Shown piece after piece: positions 49,772 through 58,923 of a stretch of DNA of 64,000 nucleotides. Within the stretch, counting starts at the first letter, position 1; each line of letters starts with the position of its first letter. A program made the translations under genes and the position numbers. The DNA comes from Chryseobacterium sp. LJ668 (GTDB lineage Bacteria; Bacteroidota; Bacteroidia; Flavobacteriales; Weeksellaceae), in NCBI RefSeq assembly GCF_019613955.1, contig NZ_CP080443.1, positions 1,488,001 to 1,552,000 of the forward strand. The letters run 5' to 3'. Below the pieces are notes generated by a model. The model was not told the DNA's origin and searched no databases. It worked only from the letters and a program-made list of their open reading frames with translations.

Positions 49772-51298
49772 ATGGCAGAAAAAACAAAATTTATTGACGA
49801 GCTTACACAAAGATATACTCCCAAAGGAGAACACATCATTTTAGGAAAAGGAATGTTGGATGGTGATGTAATTACAGAAGTCAACGTTACGATTCCTTTA
49901 AAAACCATCAACCGTCACGGTCTGATTGCCGGAGCTACCGGAACCGGAAAAACCAAAACGCTTCAGGTTTTCGCAGAACAGCTTTCTCATGCAGGAATTC
50001 CATCTTTGGTTTTAGATATTAAAGGAGATTTTTCAGGCATTGCAGTATCTGGGCAAATGAATTCGATTATTGAGGAGCGCTATGCAAAAACACAGCTTCC
50101 GTATAATCCGCAGGCTTTTCCTGTTGAATTGATGAGCATCTCCGGTGAAAAAGGGGTGAAATTGCGTGCTACCGTCACCGAATTCGGGCCTGTTTTATTA
50201 AGTAAAATTTTAGAGCTGAATGATACCCAGCAAAGCATCATGTCAATTGTCTTTAAATATTGTGATGACAAAGGTTTGCCTTTAATCGATCTGAACGATT
50301 TAAAAAAAGTCCTTCAATATGTAACGGATAATCCGCAAGGGAAAGCCGAATTGTCAGCTAATTACGGATCTATCGCTTCTGCATCTCTGGGAACAATTTT
50401 AAGATCAATTGTGGCTTTGGAACAACAGGGAGCTGCAGATTTTTTTGGAGAATTAAGTTTTGATGTTCATGATTTGCTTGAAACAAGAGACGGAAAGGGG
50501 GTGGTCAATATTTTAAGAGTTGCTGATATTCAGAGCAAACCGCAGCTATTTTCAACATTTATGCTTTCTCTTTTTGCTGAAATTTATATGACTTTTCCTG
50601 AAGAAGGTGACCGTGGAAAGCCAAAGTTAGTCTTGTTCATCGATGAAGCGCATTTGATCTTTGATGAAGCTTCAAAAGCTTTGGCTTCCCAAATAGAAAC
50701 AATGGTAAAGCTTATTCGTTCTAAAGGAGTCGGAATTTATTTTATCACCCAAATTCCAGGTGATGTTCCAGAAAATGTGCTTTCTCAATTAGGCTTAAAA
50801 ATTCAACATGCGCTGAGAGGCTTTACGGCAAAAGATAAAAAAGAAATTTCTAAAGCTGTTGAGAACTATCCCACGACAGATTTTTACAATGCTTCCGAAT
50901 TAATTCAGAATTTAGGTATCGGCGAAGCTTTCATCACCGCCTTGGATGAAAAAGGCATACCAACACCTTTAGTTCATACCTATCTTATTTCTCCGGAGTC
51001 AAGAATGGATGTTTTGAATGATGCTGAAATTTCAGATTTGACATCAAGATCTGCACTGGTTTCTAAATACGAAAAACGAATTGACAGCGATTCTGCATAC
51101 GAAATTTTAATAAAGAGAATGGAGCAGGCAGTTGAAAATTCTGCGCCTGCGCAAAAAACAAAGCCCATTAAAGAAGAACCCGGAATGTTTGAACAGGTAC
51201 TGAAAAGCCGCGCAGGACGAACCTTCGCCAATACGTTGATGCGCGAAGGTGCAAAAGCAATTCTAGGAATGTTTGGATTAGGCGGGAGAAAGAGATAA
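49772..51298 (+). CDS. HerA-like DUF853 ATPase
   Basis: This 508-residue cytosolic P-loop ATPase of the HerA/FtsK-like DUF853 group has Walker A GATGTGKTKTLQVFAEQL near residues 54-71, Walker B VLFIDEAHLIFDEAS near 290, a YFITQIPGDVP sensor region, and LRGFTAKDKKEI. E. coli YjgR is in this group. These ATPases resemble DNA-translocating helicases but the role is unproven. No NurA nuclease gene is nearby, and an exonuclease gene follows after about 100 bp on the same strand, which might be related. Confidence 0.87.
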   Translation: MAEKTKFIDELTQRYTPKGEHIILGKGMLDGDVITEVNVTIPLKTINRHGLIAGATGTGKTKTLQVFAEQLSHAGIPSLVLDIKGDFSGIAVSGQMNSIIEERYAKTQLPYNPQAFPVELMSISGEKGVKLRATVTEFGPVLLSKILELNDTQQSIMSIVFKYCDDKGLPLIDLNDLKKVLQYVTDNPQGKAELSANYGSIASASLGTILRSIVALEQQGAADFFGELSFDVHDLLETRDGKGVVNILRVADIQSKPQLFSTFMLSLFAEIYMTFPEEGDRGKPKLVLFIDEAHLIFDEASKALASQIETMVKLIRSKGVGIYFITQIPGDVPENVLSQLGLKIQHALRGFTAKDKKEISKAVENYPTTDFYNASELIQNLGIGEAFITALDEKGIPTPLVHTYLISPESRMDVLNDAEISDLTSRSALVSKYEKRIDSDSAYEILIKRMEQAVENSAPAQKTKPIKEEPGMFEQVLKSRAGRTFANTLMREGAKAILGMFGLGGRKR

Positions 51299-51349
51299 TC
51301 ATTCATCTTTTGCAATATTTAATGTATTTTGATTATTTTAGCAGAATAT

Positions 51350-51373
51350 GATTGTATGCTGGGATTGTATGCT
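51350..51373 (+). repeat. Direct repeat before the exonuclease gene
   Basis: GATTGTATGCT occurs at 51350-51360 and again at 51363-51373, separated by GG, about 32 bp upstream of the exonuclease ATG. It may be a binding site or a slipped duplication. Confidence 0.3.
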
Positions 51374-51405
51374 TCAGGTTTTTATTAGTTAGATAAGGAA
51401 AATAA

Positions 51406-52629
51406 ATGTATTCAATAATAGATATAGAAAGTAATGGTGCAGGTTTTAGAAAAGAATGCATCATCGATATCGCCATTTTTAAATATGATGGTCATAAAAT
51501 TGTTGATCAGTTTATTTCTCTTGTCAATCCTGAAAGTGATATTACGCCTTTTGTGCAAAAATTAACCAATATCAGCCCAAAAATGGTAAAAACTGCCCCA
51601 AAATTTCATGAATTGGCTAAAAGGGTCATAGAAATTACGGAAGGCACAACCTTGGTGGGTCATAATATAGATTTTGATTTCAGAATGCTGCGCCAGTCGT
51701 TTCAGCGTCTTGGTTATGATTTCAAAATCAATACTTTAGATACGATTCCTTTGGCTAAAAAACTGATTCCGGATGAGGTAAGCTATTCATTGGGGAAATT
51801 AGTGCGGTCATTGGGAATTCCTCTTGTCAATGCCCATCGTGCAGAAGGTGATGCAAGAGCGACTTTGGAATTGTTTAAACTTTTGGTTTCAAAAGACACT
51901 GAAAATGAAATTATCCAGGAGCAACACGATGAGACCAATGCAAAAAGTTATATCAACAAAATCAAGCTTTTAACCCAAGATTTACCAAGCGAAAAAGGAT
52001 TTGTATATTTTCAGAACGAATCTGGGAAAATAATTTTTTCTGATCATGTGCAGGATATTAATAAGTTTTCTAAAAAGCTCTTTAATTCTAAATCAAAAAA
52101 GTTTGAAGAAATACAGCAGGAAGTTGAGCAGATTAATTTTGAACTGACGGGCACCAACATCATTGCAAAACTGATACAAAATTCTAAATACATCAAAAAA
52201 CGGGAAATTCTTCCATTTGGCTTATACTTCAGAAATCACAAATACATTGTAGAAAAAAATACGCTCAATAAGCAGGAAAAGCCAATTTTGAAATTCAGCT
52301 CTTTTACACAAGGTTCGAAAGCCGTTCAGTTTATCGGAAAAATTGACGAATTTGCTGATGTCGAAATATTTAAAAAGAAAATCGATTTCAGAAGGAGGAA
52401 TGAACTTTGGCTTGGGCCGGGAAGAAAATTAGGTGAAAAATTATTCCTGATTATAGAAAACGGGAAGGTTGTTTCTTATGGTTTTTATGATTTATTTACC
52501 CAAATACAGTCATGGAGCAAAATATCAAAATTGAAGGTAGATCTACCCTTGTCTTCTTCTGATCTCACTAATGAATTGCAATTAGGATTACTTCGCGGTG
52601 ATTTTGAAACTTTACCTTTGCCGAAATAA
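51406..52629 (+). CDS. DnaQ-type 3'-5' exonuclease with C-terminal extension
   Basis: This 407-residue protein has an N-terminal DEDDh exonuclease domain (about 1-170) with motif I IIDIESNG, motif II GHNIDFDFRML and motif III HRAEGDARATLELF. A ~235-residue C-terminal part, including FVYFQNESGKIIF, resembles the GIY-YIG-like or accessory region seen in DnaQ/UvrC-like fusions (an incised-DNA nuclease is possible), but its catalytic residues are not obvious. It removes 3' nucleotides in DNA replication or repair; whether it serves the DNA polymerase III holoenzyme is not shown. Confidence 0.82.
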   Translation: MYSIIDIESNGAGFRKECIIDIAIFKYDGHKIVDQFISLVNPESDITPFVQKLTNISPKMVKTAPKFHELAKRVIEITEGTTLVGHNIDFDFRMLRQSFQRLGYDFKINTLDTIPLAKKLIPDEVSYSLGKLVRSLGIPLVNAHRAEGDARATLELFKLLVSKDTENEIIQEQHDETNAKSYINKIKLLTQDLPSEKGFVYFQNESGKIIFSDHVQDINKFSKKLFNSKSKKFEEIQQEVEQINFELTGTNIIAKLIQNSKYIKKREILPFGLYFRNHKYIVEKNTLNKQEKPILKFSSFTQGSKAVQFIGKIDEFADVEIFKKKIDFRRRNELWLGPGRKLGEKLFLIIENGKVVSYGFYDLFTQIQSWSKISKLKVDLPLSSSDLTNELQLGLLRGDFETLPLPK

Positions 52630-52632
52630 TCT

Positions 52633-54402
52633 TTATTTCACGATCATTTTAAAATTTTTGATCATATTATTATTCGAATTTAGGACCGACAAAACATAAT
52701 TTCCTGTTTTTAAAACAGTCTGATAATTAAACTGCTGTATCTCACTATTAGATAATTTTTCTTCTGCAACAAATCTACCAGACATATCATAAATTTTGAA
52801 ACTGCAGTTTTCCTTTTTAAGAACATTCCCTTTCAGTGAGAATCTTCCGTTGTTGGGATTATCAAATAGTATTAAATCTCCTGCTAATGAAGTTTCGGAA
52901 GTAGATAAAGACTTAGCTGAAAATTTTGTAATAAACGCTGAAATACCTGCATTACCTGCATTTGGAAAAATTATGTTTTGCTGTAAAGCTCCGGGTGTGG
53001 TGTGCCCAGACTGAGCGTTGGTGGTTCCGAAAAGATAAAAAGCATCTTCTGTCTCAGAGAATTCTGCACGTACTGCCCAGCTGATGTTGTTGTTCGGGGG
53101 AGGAGGTCCACCATAATAAGAGGTTACAAGTCTGTTTCCGTTTGTATTAAACATTGTAAAAGTGATATCGGGTGCATTGCTTGGTTTTGTATTGAGATAT
53201 GCTCCTGGTGTAGAATGGTTATAAGTTCCGGATTGTAAATACGCATATAGTAATTTATCACCCGAAAGGCAGAGATTTCCTGTCGCTCCGTAAAAATATT
53301 CATCAGTAGGAGTTCCATAATAGGTTCCCCAAACTCTGTTTCCCGACTGGTCAAATTTAGCTAAGAAGTAATCTGAGTTTCCATTAATCTGAGCTTGAAA
53401 TGCTCCCTGTGTAGCAAAATACGAACCTGGATTTCCGTATGTCGTGCTGGTTGTTCCCAAAACAAAGACAGCATCTTCCGAAGCTACTAATCGATCTACG
53501 GTTGAGCCATTTGAAAATCCGTAATAGGTTCCCCAAGTTCTGGCGCCGGTAATAGCATTGAGTTTGGTAATCGCCCCTCTGACTTTTGTTTGCTGAAAAG
53601 TTCCTGCTGTAGCAAGATTGGCATCACTTGCATTAATTTCATCATTGGTGATTACAAATACATTTTCACTATTCACGTCAAAACCAGCGTAATTTTGTGA
53701 CGGAATGTAGGTTGACCAAATTTTTTCACCCTGAGCATTGAGTTTTGTCACATACACATTAGATTTTACAATATTTCCTGCAACATTTGGTAAAGTGAAA
53801 GAGGGAAATGCGGTTCCCGGATCGCCCAAATTCTGCCATAAAGTACTCCCTGAAAGATATATATTTCCCGCATTGTCTGTTTTTATCTCACTTATTGCAG
53901 GTATATAGGTCTTCCACTGTAAAACATCGCTTGCATTATATTTGGCTAAGATAATCTGGTTGTTTCCGGGTTCGACATTAGATGTTAACCAGACATTTGA
54001 ATTTACAGTAACCGGTGAAGTATAAAATTCTCTCTGATAATAGTTGCCGTTTTTTTCGCGATGATATATTTTTTTCACCGGAGGATTATAAGAATAACTT
54101 AAAATAGCAGTTGCGCCGGATGATATTTTGGCAGAAAAATTATTGGTAGTGCCCGGAGTAAAATTCTGTAATCCCGGACTTACAAATTGATTGTAATACG
54201 ATACCGGGACAGAAGAGTTCCCGTTGGTAAAATTATAAGCAATGCCTTCAAGATATATATTGTTTTGAGTATCAAAAAAAATTCTGTCAATAATTGAATC
54301 TACAGGACCTATGTGAGTTGCCCATGTTCTCTCATAATTAAATGTTTGTGCGGCGATTGTAACAGAACAAAAAAAGACCAGGACTTTAAAAATTTTTTCC
54401 AT
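52633..54402 (-). CDS. T9SS-sorted beta-propeller (SBBP-like) surface protein
   Basis: The ATG at 54402 gives a proper signal peptide (MEKIFKVLVFFCSVTIAAQ); an upstream ATG at 54450 would place 16 extra residues before it. The ~589-residue protein has repeated strands such as WGTYYGTP-DEY-like and TRTWGTYYGFSNG, typical of SBBP/propeller repeats, and a C-terminal type A sorting domain (FDNPNNGRFSLKG ... ending with FKMIVK) recognised by type IX secretion. It is exported to the cell surface; the ligand is unknown. Confidence 0.85.
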   Translation of the reverse strand: MEKIFKVLVFFCSVTIAAQTFNYERTWATHIGPVDSIIDRIFFDTQNNIYLEGIAYNFTNGNSSVPVSYYNQFVSPGLQNFTPGTTNNFSAKISSGATAILSYSYNPPVKKIYHREKNGNYYQREFYTSPVTVNSNVWLTSNVEPGNNQIILAKYNASDVLQWKTYIPAISEIKTDNAGNIYLSGSTLWQNLGDPGTAFPSFTLPNVAGNIVKSNVYVTKLNAQGEKIWSTYIPSQNYAGFDVNSENVFVITNDEINASDANLATAGTFQQTKVRGAITKLNAITGARTWGTYYGFSNGSTVDRLVASEDAVFVLGTTSTTYGNPGSYFATQGAFQAQINGNSDYFLAKFDQSGNRVWGTYYGTPTDEYFYGATGNLCLSGDKLLYAYLQSGTYNHSTPGAYLNTKPSNAPDITFTMFNTNGNRLVTSYYGGPPPPNNNISWAVRAEFSETEDAFYLFGTTNAQSGHTTPGALQQNIIFPNAGNAGISAFITKFSAKSLSTSETSLAGDLILFDNPNNGRFSLKGNVLKKENCSFKIYDMSGRFVAEEKLSNSEIQQFNYQTVLKTGNYVLSVLNSNNNMIKNFKMIVK

Positions 54403-54461
54403 ATAATTTTGTTGATGAGATGAAACACGAAAATAATAAAATATCTTCATTCAATTTTATC

Positions 54462-54469
54462 CAAATATA
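54462..54469 (-). promoter_or_regulatory. -7 promoter box of the T9SS cargo gene
   Basis: The minus strand reads TATATTTG, an exact match, 59 bp upstream of the ATG at 54402. Confidence 0.45.
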
Positions 54470-54605
54470 GTGAATAACAATTCTTAATCTTGACACGAAT
54501 ATGTTTTTTAAGCTTTTATTATAAAATAGTTTGACTTTTAATGCAAGATTTGTACTTAATTAAACAAGAAAATCCATTTCAAATACGATTTCTCAAAATA
54601 AATAG

Positions 54606-54613
54606 TATTTTTG
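54606..54613 (+). promoter_or_regulatory. -7 promoter box of the lysA leader
   Basis: TATTTTTG is an exact TAnnTTTG match, 18 bp upstream of the leader-peptide ATG, so the transcript would include the leader and attenuator. Confidence 0.6.
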
Positions 54614-54631
54614 CAAAAGAATAAAATAGCA

Positions 54632-54703
54632 ATGCAAAATTTTAAACAAAAACAAACCGGAAAAAAGGGAGCTGTAAAGTTTTCAAAGGTTTGGAATACC
54701 TAA
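54632..54703 (+). CDS. Lys-rich leader peptide of lysA
   Basis: This 23-codon frame encodes a peptide with six Lys (positions 5, 7, 11, 12, 16, 19) and ends FSKVWNT. It starts 18 bp after an exact -7 promoter box and its stop codon overlaps the antiterminator arm described below. A leader whose own codons report lysyl-tRNA supply would let the ribosome's position decide between hairpins. The leader is not recognised from a known named family. Confidence 0.7.
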   Translation: MQNFKQKQTGKKGAVKFSKVWNT

Positions 54704-54766
54704 GAGTTGCGTTGCATAAAAAATAATTAATGTGGCAGACTCTTTTCGAAGAATCTGTCTTTTTTT
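54702..54766 (+). promoter_or_regulatory. lysA transcription attenuator
   Basis: Terminator: CAGACTCTT (54736-54744) pairs with AAGAATCTG (54749-54757) with one C-A mismatch, a 4-nt TTCG loop and seven T (54760-54766). Antiterminator: AAGAGT-TGC (54702-54710), overlapping the leader stop codon, pairs with GCA-G-ACTCTT (54735-54744), one bulged G, using the same 5' arm. The two cannot form together. lysA begins 16 bp beyond the T run. Confidence 0.75.
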
Positions 54767-54782
54767 ATGCTAAATTAAAATT

Positions 54783-55982
54783 ATGAACCCAAAAGAATTA
54801 TTAAAGATTGCCAATGAATTTGGAACACCGTTGTATGTTTACGACGCAGAATCTATTAAAAATCAATACGAAAAGCTTACATCCTCTTTTTTAAAGCACA
54901 CCAAGTTCTTTTATGCTGCAAAAGCTCTAACGAACATCAATATTTTAAAATACATAAAGAATCTAGGCGCTTCTTTGGATTGCGTATCGATCAGTGAAGT
55001 GAAATTGGGTTTAAAGGCAGGTTTTACTAAGGAAAAAATACTTTTTACACCCAATTGTGTTGATCTGGCTGAAATTGAAGAAGCGATGCAACATGGAGTT
55101 CACATTAATATCGACAATATCTCGATTCTTGAGCAGTTCGGGAACAAGTACGGAAATACCTATCCCATTTTTGTAAGAATCAATCCACATATTTACGCTG
55201 GTGGAAATCATAAAATCTCCACCGGACATATCGATTCAAAATTCGGAATTTCAATTCACCAGATGCGTCACATCGAAAGACTCATGAAAAGTACAAATCT
55301 GAATGTGGAAGGGCTTCATATGCATACGGGAAGCGAAATCAAAGATCCTGAAGTGTTTCTGCAGGCTCTTGAAATTATGCTTGAATTATCTGAGCATTTC
55401 CCGAATCTGAAATATCTGGATATGGGGAGCGGTTTTAAGATCCCATATCAGGAAAGCGACATGGAAACTGATGTGAAGGCGTTAGGAAAGAAGGTTGAAA
55501 AAGCAATTTCAGATTTTTCTAAAGAGACCGGAAAAAAGTTTGAGCTTTGGTTTGAGCCGGGGAAATTTCTTGTAGGAAAGTGCGGATATTTATTGGTAAA
55601 AGCAAATGTGATCAAGCAGACTACAGCGACAGTTTTTGTGGGCGTGAATTCAGGATTTAATCATTTGATCCGTCCGATGTTCTATGATTCTTACCACACC
55701 ATTGAAAATTTATCAAATCCAAAAGGTGCTGAAAGAATCTATACGGTAGTCGGAAACATCTGTGAAACTGATACTTTTGCCTGGGACAGGAAACTTAATG
55801 AAGTGAGAGAAGGTGATGTTTTGGCTTTCCACACAGCAGGAGCATACGGTTTTGAAATGAGTACCAACTTCAATTCAAGATTAAAGCCAGCCGAAGTTCT
55901 TTTCTTAGAAGGAAAAGCGCATCTGATTAGAAAAAGAGACGAATTTGAAGATCTTTTGAGAAATCAGATTGAAGTACTATAA
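54783..55982 (+). CDS. lysA: Diaminopimelate decarboxylase
   Basis: This 399-residue fold-type III PLP enzyme makes L-lysine from meso-diaminopimelate. It shows PLP Lys in HTKFFYAAKALTN, HIDSKFGISIHQ, GLHMHTGSEI, FWFEPGKFLVGKCGYLL-like (ELWFEPGKFLVGKCG), and the C-terminal CETDTFAWDRKL segment with GAYGFEMSTNFNSR. Length is normal. It is the only lysine gene in the window. A leader peptide and attenuator directly upstream would couple expression to lysyl-tRNA charging. Confidence 0.95.
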   Translation: MNPKELLKIANEFGTPLYVYDAESIKNQYEKLTSSFLKHTKFFYAAKALTNINILKYIKNLGASLDCVSISEVKLGLKAGFTKEKILFTPNCVDLAEIEEAMQHGVHINIDNISILEQFGNKYGNTYPIFVRINPHIYAGGNHKISTGHIDSKFGISIHQMRHIERLMKSTNLNVEGLHMHTGSEIKDPEVFLQALEIMLELSEHFPNLKYLDMGSGFKIPYQESDMETDVKALGKKVEKAISDFSKETGKKFELWFEPGKFLVGKCGYLLVKANVIKQTTATVFVGVNSGFNHLIRPMFYDSYHTIENLSNPKGAERIYTVVGNICETDTFAWDRKLNEVREGDVLAFHTAGAYGFEMSTNFNSRLKPAEVLFLEGKAHLIRKRDEFEDLLRNQIEVL

Positions 55983-56003
55983 TCCACGTTAAAAATATTT
56001 TAT

Positions 56004-56038
56004 AAGAAACTTTACAAGTCTGTGAGGTTTCTTTTTTT
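56004..56038 (+). terminator. Terminator of lysA
   Basis: AAGAAACTTT... pairs imperfectly with GAGGTTTCTT and is followed by seven T. Confidence 0.6.
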
Positions 56039-56042
56039 GCCG

Positions 56043-56050
56043 TAATTTTG
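56043..56050 (+). promoter_or_regulatory. -7 promoter box of the TonB-C-like gene pair
   Basis: TAATTTTG is an exact match, 15 bp upstream of the ATG at 56066. Confidence 0.5.
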
Positions 56051-56065
56051 TTTTAAAATAATCTT

Positions 56066-56554
56066 ATGAAAACACTTGCATTATTTTTAGGAATTTTCAT
56101 ATCAAATCTTGCATTGGCACAGTATGATGTTGAAGAAAGAGACGATCATAATATGATGACCGAAAACAATAAGAGTATTTTAAAAATAGACATTCGGGAG
56201 CCTCTTTTGCAGGTTGCAGTGAAAAAGTGTAATGATTTTAAAGCGCTTCATATAGAAGGAGGAATTCCGGCTTATAAAGAAATACTGAAAAATTACATGT
56301 ATGATTATCTCAATTCTGAATTTTATGTACTGAACGGAGATTTTACATTCACATTAATCATTGACGAAAACGGAAAATTGACTCATATGGAAGGTTATCC
56401 AAAAGTTTCAAATAGTGAGATTTTTTTTGACGATATGAAATATATATTGAGAAGAATCAAAAAAAACTGGATTCCGGCAAGCTGTAATGGGAAATCGGTC
56501 ACCTCACAGATTAAAATTAAAATGAATTTAACTTCTATAACTACAGATTTATAA
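56066..56554 (+). CDS. Secreted TonB-C-like domain protein 1
   Basis: This 162-residue protein has a signal peptide (TLALFLGIFISNLALAQ) and one C-terminal domain resembling the TonB C-terminal fold (FTLIIDENGKLTHMEG ... KNWIPASCNGKSVTSQIKI). In TonB energisers this domain contacts outer-membrane receptors, but here the N-terminal anchor is a cleaved signal, so it is a soluble periplasmic relative. The gene downstream encodes a longer paralog. The function is unknown. Confidence 0.65.
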   Translation: MKTLALFLGIFISNLALAQYDVEERDDHNMMTENNKSILKIDIREPLLQVAVKKCNDFKALHIEGGIPAYKEILKNYMYDYLNSEFYVLNGDFTFTLIIDENGKLTHMEGYPKVSNSEIFFDDMKYILRRIKKNWIPASCNGKSVTSQIKIKMNLTSITTDL

Positions 56555-56604
56555 CATTGATAAGCGTTCAATAGTTGTGAAATTTTGAAGAAACATATTA
56601 TAAA

Positions 56605-57393
56605 ATGAGTACAATGATATATCGTGTTATATTATTTATTAGTATTCTTTCAGGCAATCAAGTATTTGCCCAAAGAGATGTTTTAGATCAATATCCCATT
56701 GGTCAGGATTTTTATGCAGGCGGAATAAATGAATTGAATAAAGAGTTGGTAAAAATTGTTAAAGAACATAAATTTCTACCTTGTGAAAACATTTCTGAAG
56801 AATACACAGTTCAGATTCTTGTAAATGAAAATTCGACCATTAATTATGTGAAAGATTTTGACAGTGTAAATATTCAAAGAAATAAATGTGCTTTTGATTT
56901 CAGTCGTAAATTGATTCCTTATCTGAAAAGATGGATGCCGGCAAAAAAACAAGATAAATTTGTTGCAGCCATTGCAAAAATTGGAATAAAACCGTTCTAT
57001 TTATATTATTCAAAAGATGATCCGCGTAAAAATGAAACAAAAAATCCGGTTTACTCAAAAGGAATGGAAGATTTTGGAAGTGAAGTAAGTTCTATTTTTC
57101 AGGCTAAAATAAATAAAAACGAAGATAAACGTACTGTACTTACATTTGTAGTGAATGAAAAAGGTGAAATGGAAGATTTCAAAATTGATGGTGATTATAC
57201 TGCAAGTGACAAAAATAGTATGATAAAAGCACTGTCCAGAATAAAAGGAAAATGGCAACCCGCTACTTTTAATGGTATACCGTTTAAGACGAGACTTAGA
57301 CAGCCATTGCGTCAAAATTTTGATATCCAGACCCAAGTTGAAGGACTGAGTACATCTACAAATCAAAATAAGTACAATAATGGATACCGATAA
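56605..57393 (+). CDS. Secreted TonB-C-like domain protein 2
   Basis: This 262-residue paralog of the preceding gene has a signal peptide (VILFISILSGNQVFAQ). Two TonB-C-like modules are visible: one near 60-120 (YTVQILVNENSTINYVKDF ... LKRWMPAKKQ), one near 165-230 (LTFVVNEKGEMEDFKIDG ... GKWQPATFNGIPFKT). Both show the DENG-like turn and KxWxPA motif of the family. The two genes, 50 bp apart, probably form a unit. The function is unknown; it is periplasmic. Confidence 0.65.
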   Translation: MSTMIYRVILFISILSGNQVFAQRDVLDQYPIGQDFYAGGINELNKELVKIVKEHKFLPCENISEEYTVQILVNENSTINYVKDFDSVNIQRNKCAFDFSRKLIPYLKRWMPAKKQDKFVAAIAKIGIKPFYLYYSKDDPRKNETKNPVYSKGMEDFGSEVSSIFQAKINKNEDKRTVLTFVVNEKGEMEDFKIDGDYTASDKNSMIKALSRIKGKWQPATFNGIPFKTRLRQPLRQNFDIQTQVEGLSTSTNQNKYNNGYR

Positions 57394-57421
57394 TCTTCTG
57401 CCATTCTGTCACAAGATTTTG

Positions 57422-57429
57422 TATCTTTG
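57422..57429 (+). promoter_or_regulatory. -7 promoter box of miaB
   Basis: TATCTTTG is an exact match, 51 bp upstream of the GTG start. Confidence 0.5.
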
Positions 57430-57480
57430 CAAATAATTTGAATTTATAATTTAAATTCAAAAATTTTAAATTTTACAATA

Positions 57481-58920
57481 GTGCAGGAAAAATATATAGA
57501 CGAAACAAAACAAGGCGAAGCTTTTGCCATTGCAGAGAAAACCGGAAATTCTAAAAAATTATTTTTAGAAAGTTATGGCTGTCAGATGAATTTCTCTGAT
57601 TCTGAAATTGTTGCCTCTATTCTTAATGATCAGGGTTACAATACCACATTGAAAGTTGAGGAAGCAGATTTGATTTTATTAAATACCTGTTCCATTCGCG
57701 AAAAAGCTGAGCAGACCGTAAGAATGCGTCTTGCACAGTTTAAAAATCTTAAAAAAGAAAGACCCAACATGACCGTTGGCGTCTTAGGTTGTATGGCTGA
57801 AAGGCTTAAAACTAAATTTTTAGAAGAAGAACAGCTTGTGGATTTAGTAGTCGGTCCCGATGCATACAGAGATCTGCCCAATCTTTTAAAGGAAACCGAA
57901 GACGGAAGAGATGCCATCAATGTAATTCTTTCTAAAGAAGAAACTTACGCGGATATTAATCCTGTTCGTTTGGGAGGAAATGGTGTTACCGCTTTTGTAA
58001 CGATTACCCGTGGTTGCGATAATATGTGTACATTTTGTGTCGTTCCTTTTACAAGAGGTAGAGAAAGAAGCCGTGATCCACACTCAATTTTAGAAGAATG
58101 CAAAAGTCTTTGGGAAAGCGGTTATAAAGAAATTACCCTTCTCGGACAAAACGTAGATTCTTACCTTTGGTACGGAGGCGGTCCCAAAAAAGATTTTTCA
58201 AAAGCATCAGAAATGCAAAAAGCCACCGCGGTTGACTTTTCAAAACTTTTAGATTCTGTTGCGAAAGCTGTTCCTCAGATGAGAATCAGATTTTCTACAT
58301 CAAATCCTCAGGATATGAGCCTCGATGTTTTCAGAACAATGGCAAAACATGACAACATCTGTAATTATTGCCATTTGCCGGTTCAGAGCGGGAGCAACAG
58401 AATGCTGGAAGCTATGAACAGGCAACACACCCGTGAAGAATATTTAGAATTAGTAAGAAAAGCAAAAGAAATCGTTCCTGATATTTCGTTTTCTCAGGAT
58501 ATGATCATCGGTTTTTGTGGAGAAACGGAAGAAGATCATCAGGATACTTTAAGTCTGATGAGAGAAGTAGAATATGACTACGGCTATATGTTCTCTTATT
58601 CTGAAAGACCGGGAACTCCGGCCCATAAAAAAATGGAAGACAATATTCCTGCAGACATTAAACAAAGCCGTTTGGCAGAAGTAATTGCTTTACAAGGCGA
58701 ATTATCAAGAAAGAGAATGGAAGGCTACGTAGGAAGAGTTCACAGCGTTTTGATCGAAGGAGTCTCAAAGAAAAATAAAAACCAGTGGAAAGGCAGGAAT
58801 TCCCAAAATGCTGTTTGTGTTTTTGATATGCTGGAGGGTCAGAAATTGGGTGACATTGTGGATGTTTTTGTGTTTAATAATACACAGGGCACACTTTTAG
58901 GGGAAACGGTTACAAAGTAA
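57481..58920 (+). CDS. miaB: MiaB, tRNA-2-methylthio-N6-dimethylallyladenosine synthase
   Basis: This 479-residue radical SAM enzyme starts at GTG. The N-terminal MTTase domain has Cys in ESYGCQMNFSDSE, NTCSIREKAEQT and GVLGCMAERLK (auxiliary cluster). The radical SAM motif CX3CX2C is in GCDNMCTFCVVPF, and the C-terminal TRAM domain ends the protein. It adds a methylthio group to i6A37 of tRNAs reading UNN codons. The partner hydroxylase MiaE is at 38.1 kb in this window. An exact -7 box precedes it. Confidence 0.95.
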   Translation: MQEKYIDETKQGEAFAIAEKTGNSKKLFLESYGCQMNFSDSEIVASILNDQGYNTTLKVEEADLILLNTCSIREKAEQTVRMRLAQFKNLKKERPNMTVGVLGCMAERLKTKFLEEEQLVDLVVGPDAYRDLPNLLKETEDGRDAINVILSKEETYADINPVRLGGNGVTAFVTITRGCDNMCTFCVVPFTRGRERSRDPHSILEECKSLWESGYKEITLLGQNVDSYLWYGGGPKKDFSKASEMQKATAVDFSKLLDSVAKAVPQMRIRFSTSNPQDMSLDVFRTMAKHDNICNYCHLPVQSGSNRMLEAMNRQHTREEYLELVRKAKEIVPDISFSQDMIIGFCGETEEDHQDTLSLMREVEYDYGYMFSYSERPGTPAHKKMEDNIPADIKQSRLAEVIALQGELSRKRMEGYVGRVHSVLIEGVSKKNKNQWKGRNSQNAVCVFDMLEGQKLGDIVDVFVFNNTQGTLLGETVTK

Positions 58921-58923
58921 AAT

